DNA of 64,000 nucleotides from SAR324 cluster bacterium (GTDB taxonomy: Bacteria; SAR324; XYD2-FULL-50-16; HCM1): positions 17,895-81,894 of the forward strand of contig PUHO01000001.1 of assembly GCA_002995645.1 (NCBI GenBank), written 5' to 3'. Positions 46,362 through 54,340 of this stretch are shown here, piece by piece. The notes under the pieces are model-generated. The model was given only the letters and a program-made list of their open reading frames with translations. It was not told the DNA's origin and searched no databases. Every line of letters begins with the position of its first letter. The first letter of the stretch is position 1. The translations under genes and the position numbers were made by a program.

Positions 46362-47126
46362 TTATTTTTGATATCCTTTCGGTAGCTGCGAGATAATAGG
46401 TTGTTCGCGCAACGTTTTTACCGTTGGAAACGGCGTTTTACTATTAAATACTTGATCGGAATGATTGCTTATTCCTGTAATTTCATCTAACTTATATTGT
46501 TTTGCCTTAGCCTTAAACGTAGCTTTTCCATCTGCATAGCTAACTTCGTCTAGGCGAATATTAGCATATGGATTAATTTGCTTAATAGCTCCTTCGTTTG
46601 TCATCATTTCAAGAGAAACGTCATATTGTCCGTCTTCCATTCTAATGTTCTTGCTATTTTGTCCATTCCACACGTATTCTTGTCTTCCTGCCGGCATATC
46701 TTTCAAGCGATCTTGTCTTACTAAAGAACCGTCTTTCCTGCGAATAGCAATATGCACTTCTTTCGCATGATCAGGCAAAGTATAGTGTAAAGGCGAAGCT
46801 AAGCCGTTTTCAAGTTGAAGTTGCGGTTTAGCAACAGACACATCATGATTAAGAAGATTCACTGACTGCAATTCTTGTATGTTCTTATCTGTTGCATTAA
46901 GCTGCTGCATTCCCTTATTTAGTTTTTGAAGCTGCTCCATACTACCTAACTGCGAAAGCTGCGCCATCATAGATCCGCTATCCATTGGATTAATAGGGTC
47001 TTGGTGGCTCATTTGTGTTAAGAATAAATTCATAAAATCATTCTTATCCAAATTCTGTTTTGCTTTTCTCTCTACTGTTTTAGCTTGTAGCCAATTCGCA
47101 GATTGTTGTATTTTATTTACCGCCAT
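46362..47126 (-). CDS. flgD: Flagellar hook-capping protein FlgD
   Basis: This 254-residue scaffold caps the growing hook and is later replaced. The N-terminal export motif DKNDFMNLFLTQMSHQDPIN, then MDSGSMMAQLSQLGSMEQL, is diagnostic. The FlgD Ig-like and FlgD Tudor-like C-terminal domain follows (EYVWNGQNSKNIRMEDGQYD). It lies 25 bp after fliK and 16 bp before flgE, the common order. Confidence 0.95.
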   Translation of the reverse strand: MAVNKIQQSANWLQAKTVERKAKQNLDKNDFMNLFLTQMSHQDPINPMDSGSMMAQLSQLGSMEQLQKLNKGMQQLNATDKNIQELQSVNLLNHDVSVAKPQLQLENGLASPLHYTLPDHAKEVHIAIRRKDGSLVRQDRLKDMPAGRQEYVWNGQNSKNIRMEDGQYDVSLEMMTNEGAIKQINPYANIRLDEVSYADGKATFKAKAKQYKLDEITGISNHSDQVFNSKTPFPTVKTLREQPIISQLPKGYQK

Positions 47127-47151
47127 AATTTGCCTTTATTCAAACTACCGT

Positions 47152-48381
47152 TTACATTAAGTGTTTTTCACTTGTTTTCATTCGCTGTTCTGCCGTATAG
47201 ATTTCTCCAATACTTTTAGCTGACCTTTTTGCTCTATATAAGTTTTCGTCTTCTCTTGCCATAGCTTGGGATTCGCCGTGAAACATAATAGCATGCGGTA
47301 ATAATAGCACTTGCACTGATTTCACTTGTATACCTTTGTTTTCTAGGCTAGTTTGGATTGCTTTCTTATTCGTATCAAGCAGGTTTTTCGCTTCGGCATT
47401 AGAAGCTTTTAACTGGGCAACTAAACCGTCTTTTTCTTTCAATAGACTAACGTCTAAGCGACCAAGATTTTCCGGTCGTAATTGAATTGTTAGCTTGTCT
47501 TTTCCATTAGACTCAAGCACTTTCATTTTATCGGCTAGCTCTTCCCAACGATTCATGCCTTGTGCCGACTCTAGCTTAGCTTGCGCTTGCTCGGCTTTCG
47601 TTCCTTTTTTCGTTGGTTCTGTCGCTATAAGCGTAAGGTTTTCTATTTCATTATCTTGCGATTGGCTATTCGTAGTATGAACGCTTTGCGCTGTTGGTTG
47701 CGCTTTAATGCTATTCATAGCAACACGGGCAGTATTAACGCTTTTTGCCGCCATTTGTGGATTTAACATAGGTTGACGTACCGTGTCTGTTTGCGAGGCG
47801 TCAGCTTGCGTTCTATTTACGTTATAAGTCGCTTTTGTAGATAAGCTGTCTTCTTTACCAAGTGTAGTAAACGAAGTTAGTTCTGCTTTTTGAGAATGAT
47901 CTAATTGTTTAGAAAAGCCCGAATCAGCTTGCGTTGTTACAAGAGGGTCGCCTTGTGGCACTGCTGCCGCATGAATATGCGCTGTGTCCGCTTCTACTTG
48001 TTTATGCACCGCCGTTTCAAAAGCTCGTTGCTTTGCTTGTAGTATTTGTGTGCTCACCGCTTGCGATTGTTGCGTTTCAATAGATTGCTTAATCATTTGC
48101 GTATTTTGAAACAATTGACTTGCTGCCATATCGCTTTGCATTTGTTTAGACAATAAATCGCGTTTCGCGTTTTCTTGTGCATATTGTTTGTTTTGATTTT
48201 CTTTTTGCCACTGCTTTTCTTCCGACTTAAAAACAGAAACGTCGTTACTCGTTTCGTCTAGTTGCAGAGCAAAATTAGAACTAGGCAAAGAAGACGTTAA
48301 TACGTCTTGCTTAGATGCATGAGAACCATGCTTATCCTTCATGACAGCTTGTGTTGCTGGTATAGATGCGATTTGAGCCAC
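47152..48381 (-). CDS. fliK: Flagellar hook-length control protein FliK
   Basis: This secreted ruler protein has about 409 residues. It sets hook length and switches export to filament subunits. The middle is Gln/Ala/Ser-rich and low in structure, as usual. The C-terminal Flg_hook domain is clear (LTIQLRPENLGRLDVSLL, then VAQLKASNAEAKNLLD). A GTG start at 48381 is chosen, because AAGGAGGT lies 4-5 bp upstream; an in-frame ATG 60 bp earlier has no such site. Confidence 0.87.
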   Translation of the reverse strand: MAQIASIPATQAVMKDKHGSHASKQDVLTSSLPSSNFALQLDETSNDVSVFKSEEKQWQKENQNKQYAQENAKRDLLSKQMQSDMAASQLFQNTQMIKQSIETQQSQAVSTQILQAKQRAFETAVHKQVEADTAHIHAAAVPQGDPLVTTQADSGFSKQLDHSQKAELTSFTTLGKEDSLSTKATYNVNRTQADASQTDTVRQPMLNPQMAAKSVNTARVAMNSIKAQPTAQSVHTTNSQSQDNEIENLTLIATEPTKKGTKAEQAQAKLESAQGMNRWEELADKMKVLESNGKDKLTIQLRPENLGRLDVSLLKEKDGLVAQLKASNAEAKNLLDTNKKAIQTSLENKGIQVKSVQVLLLPHAIMFHGESQAMAREDENLYRAKRSAKSIGEIYTAEQRMKTSEKHLM

Positions 48382-48468
48382 ATTGACCTCCTTGTAAAGT
48401 TTAAGTTTTTCCTTCCTGAAAAACTTTTTGCTATTTAGCATATTAGTTCTTTTTAGGAACTAAGCTTT

Positions 48469-49089
48469 TTAACGTTCGTTTGTAATCGATTCTAGTTTAT
48501 TACTTTTAAACCTGGTTACTTTTTCCGTAATTTCTACGGCTACTTTAGGATCTAACAATTGCATTACAGCCGCCGCTTTCTTTGCTTGCATACGCATTAA
48601 AATTTGCGTTGCCGTTAATCTATCCATTTGATTAAAAAAGGGCGCTATATTCTCTGGATCCATTGCGTTATAGTATATAACTATCTTACTAATATCTTTT
48701 TCTTCTATTTTTTTTCGTTCGTCCCGCAGTGCTTCTGTTTTACGAATAACCTCGGCTAGTCTATCTAGTTTTGACTCCACTTGTTGCGATAGCTTTTGTA
48801 GATTATCACTTTTACTTTTTAAAGCAAGCTCTCTTTGATTTAAACTATCTTCTTTTTCTTTTAAGCGGTGAATTATTTCTAGATCTTTTTGAGAAAATTC
48901 ACTGCCGTCTTTAAGCGATTTTTCTACTTTCTGTTTTTGCGGCACGACTTCGGGAAACGTGTTTGGTCTAATTTTATTAATCCATTTTTTCATCATTGTC
49001 ATTGCCTGGGCGTCTCTTGTATACACAGTCACGCTGGCAACTTGCACAATGCAAAAAAGGCTTAAAACAATGAATATATACTTGATCAT
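48469..49089 (-). CDS. MotE/FlbB-like flagellar coiled-coil protein with MgtE_N domain
   Basis: This 206-residue protein has an N-terminal membrane segment (about 3-20) that anchors it facing the periplasm. A coiled coil (about 60-130, KEKEDSLNQRELALKSKSDN) precedes an MgtE_N-like helical domain (NAMDPENIAPFFNQMDR, LMRMQAKKAAAVMQLLDP). In other proteobacteria such proteins chaperone MotC or stabilise stators. Its start overlaps the fliJ stop by 4 bp (ATGA), so it belongs to the operon. Confidence 0.82.
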   Translation of the reverse strand: MIKYIFIVLSLFCIVQVASVTVYTRDAQAMTMMKKWINKIRPNTFPEVVPQKQKVEKSLKDGSEFSQKDLEIIHRLKEKEDSLNQRELALKSKSDNLQKLSQQVESKLDRLAEVIRKTEALRDERKKIEEKDISKIVIYYNAMDPENIAPFFNQMDRLTATQILMRMQAKKAAAVMQLLDPKVAVEITEKVTRFKSNKLESITNER

Positions 49090-49550
49090 TTTTGCTTTTG
49101 GATAAACTGATTAATAGCCACTTCATTCATTATTTTTGTTTCCATTGCAATTTGTTTTGCTATATATCTTTTTTCTTCTTTCTCTCTTAAAATTTCTAGC
49201 ATTCTTTTGTTTTTTGTTGCTTCCATTTGTCGTTCTATTTTTTCTTGTAAAACTAAATTTTCTTTTTCTTTTTCTTCGTCTAGCGATTTAATTTGCGTAT
49301 TCACACGATTTCTAAAGGCATATAACGATTTAAAAGCTTCAATATTCAGTCTATTTTCCTTTGATTGCGCTGTTAGTTCAACTTCTACTTTTGTAATTTT
49401 ATTTTGCAAAAATTGCTTTTTAGCATCAATCTCTAGTATTGCTTTTTCTTGCAACGCTACTTCTTTCGCACATAACCTTTCTGTTATTTCTCGTACGTTT
49501 AAGGCGGCTTGTAAAGAAAAACGGAACATATTTCCCCAAACGGAATTCAT
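49086..49550 (-). CDS. fliJ: Flagellar export protein FliJ
   Basis: This 154-residue all-helical coiled-coil protein stimulates the flagellar export ATPase FliI and carries chaperones. It begins FRFSLQAALNVREITERL, the typical FliJ opening, and continues as long charged helices (SLDEEKEKENLVLQEKIER). No fliI lies beside it in the window. It is the first gene of this flagellar operon and diverges from the SfsA-fusion gene. Confidence 0.85.
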   Translation of the reverse strand: MNSVWGNMFRFSLQAALNVREITERLCAKEVALQEKAILEIDAKKQFLQNKITKVEVELTAQSKENRLNIEAFKSLYAFRNRVNTQIKSLDEEKEKENLVLQEKIERQMEATKNKRMLEILREKEEKRYIAKQIAMETKIMNEVAINQFIQKQK

Positions 49551-49637
49551 AAAACTTGCTTAAAAAAATACAAGATATATGCCATAATAGAAATATATTT
49601 TCACTTTATCTAGTTTATCTTTATATATAAAGGAATC

Positions 49638-50756
49638 ATGTCTAATAAAGCTATTTTCATCAGTCGCCCTAATCGTTATGAAGTCGTCTGTTTATTCCAA
49701 AACAAGGAAATTATTGCCCATTTGCCTAATCCCGGAAGATTAAGCGAACTATTATTTCCTAATTCGATTCTAGAAATAGAATTAGCACCGCCGTCAAAGA
49801 CAAGAAAAACAAAATATACGGCTATTGGCATTTGGAAAGACGATTTATTTATCGCGTTACATACTCATAGACTTAACTATGTTACAAAGCAACTTGTTGA
49901 ATCAAATAACTTGCCTTCTATTGGCTCTTTGTCTTTAATAAAACAAGAAGTGTCTCATGCAAAAAGTCGCTTTGATTTTCTTGTCGCAAAAGAGGGGCAA
50001 CCTTTTTTCTTAGAAAGCAAATCTTGCACTTTATATACAACAAAAGCGGCAATCTTTCCGGACGCGCCCACTTTACGCGGCACAAAACATGTTAGCGAGC
50101 TATATGACTTAGCAAAGCAAGGAAACGAAGCTGCCATTGTGTTTGTAATACAAAATCCGTTGTTGTCATATTTTCTTCCTAATTTTCATACTGATCTTAC
50201 TTTTGCACTTACTTTGCTTGAAGCAAGGAAAAAAGTTCGTATTAGTCCGGCAGCTTGTAAAATAACGCCGCAATTCAACATAGACTCGCCAGTCAAAGAA
50301 TTACCTATCCCATGGGAAATAGTAGAACGAGAAGCAAAAAATCAAGGTTGCTATTTGTGGGTTGGCTATCTTCCGCAAGATACTAACGTAGCGGCAGGCA
50401 AATTAAAGCCTCAAGTATATAGAAAGGGGTATTATATGTATATTGGTTCGGCGAAAACTAATTTAGATCAACGTATTGCAAGGCATTCTCGTTTACGAAA
50501 AAAACAGCATTGGCATTTTGATTACTTACGTCCTTTTCTAGAAAAGCAAGCGCATTTTGCTATTCGCACGCAAGACGGGATTGAATGCGAACTGGCAACG
50601 CAATTTACACAACTTGCCGATTGGCATATTCTTGATTTTGGTTCGTCTGATTGTCATTGCCCTTCTCATTTACTTGGTTTTGAAATTAACCCTTTACTAT
50701 CTCCTTCTTTTTTCACTTTGTTACATTTCTTTCAAATAGATCGCTTTTTGAATTAA
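49638..50756 (+). CDS. SfsA-DUF123 (GIY-YIG-like) fusion protein
   Basis: This is a 372-residue two-domain protein. Residues 1-215 are SfsA, a sugar-fermentation-stimulation/nuclease family member: RPNRYEVVCLFQNKEIIAHL, PNPGRLSELLFP, SRFDFLVA and FLESKSCTLYTT (PD-(D/E)XK-like). Residues about 220-372 are DUF123: GCYLWVGYLPQ, GYYMYIGSAKTNLDQRIARH, HWHFDYLRPF, GIECELATQ and FGSSDCHCPSHL. DUF123 is known fused to endonuclease III in archaea. A nucleic-acid function is likely but the target is unknown. AAAGGA precedes the ATG. Its 3' end is the source of the repeat array that follows. Confidence 0.82.
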   Translation: MSNKAIFISRPNRYEVVCLFQNKEIIAHLPNPGRLSELLFPNSILEIELAPPSKTRKTKYTAIGIWKDDLFIALHTHRLNYVTKQLVESNNLPSIGSLSLIKQEVSHAKSRFDFLVAKEGQPFFLESKSCTLYTTKAAIFPDAPTLRGTKHVSELYDLAKQGNEAAIVFVIQNPLLSYFLPNFHTDLTFALTLLEARKKVRISPAACKITPQFNIDSPVKELPIPWEIVEREAKNQGCYLWVGYLPQDTNVAAGKLKPQVYRKGYYMYIGSAKTNLDQRIARHSRLRKKQHWHFDYLRPFLEKQAHFAIRTQDGIECELATQFTQLADWHILDFGSSDCHCPSHLLGFEINPLLSPSFFTLLHFFQIDRFLN

Positions 50757-50830
50757 ATCAACGTTAGATTTTGATTGCCTACGTCATTCCCTAAAAAACT
50801 AATCGCATTTTTATTATTCCTATATAAGGT

Positions 50831-51530
50831 GCGATTTAGATAACTTGCCGATTAGCATTGACTTTCTCGCCTGCCTTGGCTTTGTTTCTTTAATATAGAG
50901 TGCTGCCATTTTGATTACTTACTTCTATAGGGAAGTAAACGCGATTTACACAACTTGCTGATTGGCATTGCCTTTCTTGCCTGCTTGGATTTTGATTCTT
51001 TTATATTGTTATTGTCATTTTAATTGCCTACGCCTTTCTATAGGGAAGTAAACGCGATTTATGCAATTTGCCGATTAGCATTGCCTTTCTCTCTTGCTTG
51101 GCTTTTGATTCTTGATTCTTTTATTGATACGTAATTAATTAAATGCAAACTTACAATGCGATTTACACAGCTTGCCGGTTGGTATTGCTCTTCTCACTTG
51201 CTTGGCTTCTTGCTCTCTTCTATAGGGAAGTATACGCAATTTACACAACTTGCCGGTTAGCATTGCTTTTTTCTCCTGCTTTGGAGTCTTTTATATAGAT
51301 TACTGTTATTTTGATCATCTACGCCTTTCTATAGGGAAGTAAACGCAATTTACACAACTTGCCGGTTGGCATTGCTTTTCTCTCCTGCCCTGGCTCCTTT
51401 TATATAGATTGCTGTTATTTTGATCATCTACGCCTTTCTATAGGGAAGTAAACGCGATTTAGATAACTTGCCGGTTGGTATTGATTTTCTCCCCTGCCTT
51501 GACTCCTTTTATATAGATTGTTTTAAGTTG
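50831..51530. repeat. Decayed tandem array made from the sfsA-DUF123 3' end (about 7 copies)
   Basis: The motif GC(G/A)ATTTACACAACTTGCC recurs at about 50831, 50941, 51054, 51158, 51236, 51345 and 51454, a period mostly of 104-113 bp. The same motif lies in the gene at about 50600. In the repeats the gene sequence is followed after a deletion of about 30 bp between two GATTG-CAT stretches, then by CTTCTCATTTACTTGG-like sequence. Most copies carry TTCTATAGGGAAGTAAAC at the junction. Confidence 0.88.
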
Positions 51531-51651
51531 ATTTGCTTTTCAAAATAATCACCTTTTGAGGCTTATCCTTTTTTCAAATTATTGTATATAATTTGTCTTA
51601 TTATCTTCTCTTTTATGTGACATTCGTTACCTTATTCTCCTGCCTAGCTTA

Positions 51652-51688
51652 AGTATATAATAAAAGTAAAATCTTTTTATTATATACT
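51652..51688 (+). promoter_or_regulatory. 14-bp inverted repeat directly before nuclease gene 1
   Basis: AGTATATAATAAAA (51652-51665) and TTTTATTATATACT (51675-51688) are perfect complements. The right arm ends 3 bp before the ATG. It would hide the start in an RNA hairpin or serve as a protein-binding operator. No Shine-Dalgarno sequence is visible. A matching element precedes gene 2. Confidence 0.6.
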
Positions 51689-51691
51689 ATT

Positions 51692-52144
51692 ATGAAAAAA
51701 ACTTTCTTTTTATTCTCTATCTTACTATGTTCTTTTTTGTCTTCTCTCTATGCAAAAAGTAAAATATACTATACTGAAAAACCTATAACTGTACATTGGA
51801 TTAGGTGTTATGACGGCGATACTTGTCGCTTTGATATTCCTTCATTTTCACCCTTATTAGGTAAAAATATAGCTGTTCGCTTACGCGGTGTAGATACGCC
51901 TGAAATAAGAGGGAAGTGTCCTTATGAGAAACAATTAGCAAAAAAAGCTAAACAATTTGTAATTTCAAAACTACAAAATGCAAAAACTGTAGAATTACGG
52001 TCTTTATCTAGAGGAAAATATTTTCGTATTGTTGCCGACATATACGTAGATCAAGATAAAACAAGTTTAAGCCAACAATTACTAGCAAAAAAACTCGCCT
52101 ATCCTTACTTTGGGAAAAAGAAACAATCTTGGTGTAAAAAGTAA
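51692..52144 (+). CDS. Secreted thermonuclease-like (SNase) protein, copy 1
   Basis: This 150-residue exported nuclease has a signal peptide at 1-21 (LFSILLCSFLSSLYA). The SNase fold shows CYDGDTCRF, VRLRGVDTPEI (catalytic Arg and Asp), CPYEKQLAKKAKQFV and RGKYFRIVADIYV. Extra Cys residues (CYDGDTC, GKCPYEK) may form disulfides. SNase-type enzymes hydrolyse DNA and RNA with Ca2+. It is flanked by hairpins on both sides and paired with a second copy. Confidence 0.87.
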   Translation: MKKTFFLFSILLCSFLSSLYAKSKIYYTEKPITVHWIRCYDGDTCRFDIPSFSPLLGKNIAVRLRGVDTPEIRGKCPYEKQLAKKAKQFVISKLQNAKTVELRSLSRGKYFRIVADIYVDQDKTSLSQQLLAKKLAYPYFGKKKQSWCKK

Positions 52145-52155
52145 TTAAATACAAA

Positions 52156-52195
52156 AAGCAAATATAAACTTATCTCTCAAAATTTATATTTGCTT
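52156..52195 (+). terminator. Hairpin after nuclease gene 1
   Basis: AAGCAAATATAAA (52156-52168) pairs perfectly with TTTATATTTGCTT (52183-52195), 13 bp, starting 12 bp after the stop. The same stem is repeated after nuclease gene 2, so it belongs to the duplicated unit. Confidence 0.7.
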
Positions 52196-52250
52196 ATACT
52201 CTTCCCTTTTTACGTAATACACGTTGACTTATTTTCCCGCCTAGTTTAAA

Positions 52251-52278
52251 AATATAATAAAAATCCTTTTATTATATT
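52251..52278 (+). promoter_or_regulatory. 12-bp inverted repeat directly before nuclease gene 2
   Basis: AATATAATAAAA (52251-52262) and TTTTATTATATT (52267-52278) are perfect complements around a 4-base loop. The right arm ends 5 bp before the ATG. It matches the element before gene 1 but is not identical, as if the pairing itself were kept. Confidence 0.6.
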
Positions 52279-52283
52279 CTATT

Positions 52284-52802
52284 ATGAAGAAACTTTTCTT
52301 TTTATTTTCGATCTTGCTATGTTCGTTTGTATCTGTCCTTTATGCAAAAAATAAAATATATCATCAGAAAAGATCTATAAAAGTACATTGGATCAAATGC
52401 CATGACGGCGATACTTGCCTCTTTGCTATTCCTTCACTTTCACCAGTACTAGGTAAAACAAGAGATATTCGCTTACGCGGTATAGATACGCCTGAAATTC
52501 AAGGGAAGTGTCCTTATGAAAAACAACTCGCAAAAGAAGCTAAACAATTTGTAATTTCAAAACTACAAAATGCAAAAACTGTAAAATTACGGTCTTTATC
52601 TAGGGGAAAATATTTTCGTATTATTGCCGACGTATACGTAGACAAAGATAAAACAAGTTTAAGTCAACAGTTACTAGCAAAGGGACTTGCCTACAACTAC
52701 TTTGGTGGGACAAAGCGCTCTTGGTGCTTACATTCATTCAATGCTACGTTTGAATATTATAACTACTTTGGGGGGACAAAGCGATCTTGGCGCAAGAAAT
52801 AA
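52284..52802 (+). CDS. Secreted thermonuclease-like (SNase) protein, copy 2 with duplicated C-terminus
   Basis: This 172-residue paralog of copy 1 has a signal peptide (LFSILLCSFVSVLYA), CHDGDTCLF, IRLRGIDTPEI and RGKYFRIIADVYV, so the catalytic set is kept. It is 22 residues longer because 30 bp coding YFGGTKRSW (52695-52724) recur at 52761-52790, an in-frame 66-bp step. The duplicate first adds SWCLHSFNATFEYYNYFG-type sequence. Long identical DNA blocks with copy 1 (CAATTTGTAATTTCAAAACT and onward) point to recent duplication. Confidence 0.87.
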   Translation: MKKLFFLFSILLCSFVSVLYAKNKIYHQKRSIKVHWIKCHDGDTCLFAIPSLSPVLGKTRDIRLRGIDTPEIQGKCPYEKQLAKEAKQFVISKLQNAKTVKLRSLSRGKYFRIIADVYVDKDKTSLSQQLLAKGLAYNYFGGTKRSWCLHSFNATFEYYNYFGGTKRSWRKK

Positions 52803-52815
52803 GTAGATACAAAAA

Positions 52816-52857
52816 AGCAAATATAAACTTATTATGCAATAAATTTATATTTGCTTA
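52816..52857. terminator. Terminator shared by nuclease gene 2 and the ATP synthase operon
   Basis: AAGCAAATATAAA (52816-52828) pairs with TTTATATTTGCTT (52845-52857). Read on the minus strand it is followed by a run of six T, giving a good terminator for the atp operon. On the plus strand it follows the nuclease stop. Confidence 0.78.
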
Positions 52858-52879
52858 TATTTTATCTTATCGCTTGTTT

Positions 52880-53224
52880 CTAGTAAGTATAAATTAATAA
52901 GAAAGCAATAAGTAGAGCATAAATAGCTAGTGATTCAATTAACGCTAAACCAATAATCATAAGCGTAAAGATTTTACTATGAACGCCTGGATTACGGGAA
53001 ATACCTTCTAAAGCACCACGAACAGCGTGCCCTTGTCCGATACCACATCCACCGGCAGCAACTCCAATAGCTAAACCAGATCCAATTGTAATACCTAAGA
53101 ATTTAAACGCTGAAACAAGATCACCTTGCGAACCAACGCTTTGCGCAGCTTCTTGAGCGAAAGCTAAAAACGGAATACAAGAGCTAACTAAAAATAAGCC
53201 AAGAATACGTAAAGATTTTTTCAT
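52880..53224 (-). CDS. atpE: ATP synthase subunit c (AtpE) with cleavable leader
   Basis: This 114-residue proteolipid forms the rotor ring. An N-terminal leader (1-23, ending AFAQE) precedes the two-helix hairpin. Helix 1 has GCGIGQGHAVRGALEG. The ion-binding Glu97 is in LALIESLAIY on helix 2. Gln64, Glu97, Ser98 and Tyr102 match positions that bind Na+ in Ilyobacter-type rings, but the Thr after Ser is Leu here. It is the last gene of the operon. Confidence 0.93.
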   Translation of the reverse strand: MKKSLRILGLFLVSSCIPFLAFAQEAAQSVGSQGDLVSAFKFLGITIGSGLAIGVAAGGCGIGQGHAVRGALEGISRNPGVHSKIFTLMIIGLALIESLAIYALLIAFLLIYTY

Positions 53225-53255
53225 AAAGACCTTTTAAATTTTATATAAATTAATA

Positions 53256-53969
53256 TTAATGGCCGTCTAAAGCCATTTGTATATATACTAGTGATAACAG
53301 TAAAAAAACGAAAGTTTGTAACATAGCCACAAACAAACCTAAACCAATGAAAGGTAAAGGCAACAGTAAAGGAAACATACCGAAGAAAACACTAGCAACC
53401 ATGTGATCCCCTCTCATATTCCCAAGCAAACGAAGAGCTAAAGAAATAGGGCGCACTAGATGAGAAACAAGCTCTATGGGAAACATTAACCAAGCTAACC
53501 ACCAAACCGGTCCTAAAAATTGCTTAATATAACTAAATCCATGTGCTCGTATACCAATAATATGAGTTAAAATAAACACGCAAATAGCAAGAGTAAAGTT
53601 CATGTTAAATTCTTGCGTAGGCGGTTCAAAACCAGGAATCAAACCAAGTAAATTAGATAGTAAAATAAATCCGGCAAGAGGTGCGTAAAAACAAAATAAA
53701 CGCTTTGCTATAGGATGATTAATAATACCAGCATTAAAGGATTCTAAACCAGAAATTGATAGTTCTGTAAGAAAAGAAAAACTTAGTTTTCCTGTTGGCT
53801 CAATATTTTTGTTTTTACGAAAGCTATGACCTGCAAAAAAAGCAAATAATAATAAAATGATAGCTACAAGGGATACATGAAACCCTATTTCCGGATCAAC
53901 ATGAATTGATTCAAACACTTTTTCCACTGAAGGAAACGAATGTACCAATAAGAAATTACTTTGTTGCAT
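53256..53969 (-). CDS. atpB: ATP synthase subunit a (AtpB)
   Basis: This 237-residue membrane stator subunit carries the ion half-channels. The conserved SLALRLLGNMRGDHM contains the essential Arg, and QTFVFLLLSLVYI is the last helix. It lies 31 bp before atpE and 20 bp after the AtpI-like gene. Length and order are typical. Confidence 0.95.
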   Translation of the reverse strand: MQQSNFLLVHSFPSVEKVFESIHVDPEIGFHVSLVAIILLLFAFFAGHSFRKNKNIEPTGKLSFSFLTELSISGLESFNAGIINHPIAKRLFCFYAPLAGFILLSNLLGLIPGFEPPTQEFNMNFTLAICVFILTHIIGIRAHGFSYIKQFLGPVWWLAWLMFPIELVSHLVRPISLALRLLGNMRGDHMVASVFFGMFPLLLPLPFIGLGLFVAMLQTFVFLLLSLVYIQMALDGH

Positions 53970-53989
53970 AGTTTTCCTAAAAGATAGAA

Positions 53990-54340
53990 TTAAACACGAA
54001 TACTAAAATAAATAACAAGTGGTAAAAAGAAGGCAACGCCTATAAGAATACCAAATAAATTAATATGCCAATAAAAGGTAAGTAAAGCAAAAAAGAGAAT
54101 AGATAAACCTAGTTTCAAAGATGCAATTAAAAAAACGGGAAGCATTCTGCCTTGTTTCAACGTTTTTTGTGAAGCAAAAATAAGTAGCACAAAACTGGAA
54201 ATACTCCAAATAACGCCGCATAACGCGCCTAAAGCAATGTCGTGTTTCCCAATGGAATAAAGTACTAACGGCACACAAAATAGTACTATAAATGGAATAA
54301 GTAGCTTTTTATATACACTATTTTGTTGTAGATCACTCAT
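53990..54340 (-). CDS. ATP synthase I-chain-like membrane protein
   Basis: This 116-residue protein has four hydrophobic helices. It matches the ATP synthase I chain family, which assists c-ring assembly or Mg2+ handling. It overlaps the upstream AtpZ-like gene by 8 bp and precedes atpB by 20 bp. The family call rests on size, hydrophobic pattern and position; motifs are weak. Confidence 0.7.
   Translation of the reverse strand: MSDLQQNSVYKKLLIPFIVLFCVPLVLYSIGKHDIALGALCGVIWSISSFVLLIFASQKTLKQGRMLPVFLIASLKLGLSILFFALLTFYWHINLFGILIGVAFFLPLVIYFSIRV

Larger units (their letters stand above)
50757..51691. other. Intergenic region without an intact gene
   Basis: This 935-bp gap holds the decayed repeat array and, at its right end, the hairpin before the first nuclease gene. 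I see no credible open reading frame in it. Confidence 0.7.

Noticed and set aside
50831..51530. Regular repeats considered as a CRISPR array
   Set aside because: Repeats are degenerate, the conserved parts are unevenly spaced, there are no unique equal-length spacers, and no cas genes are nearby. The units match the end of the adjacent gene.
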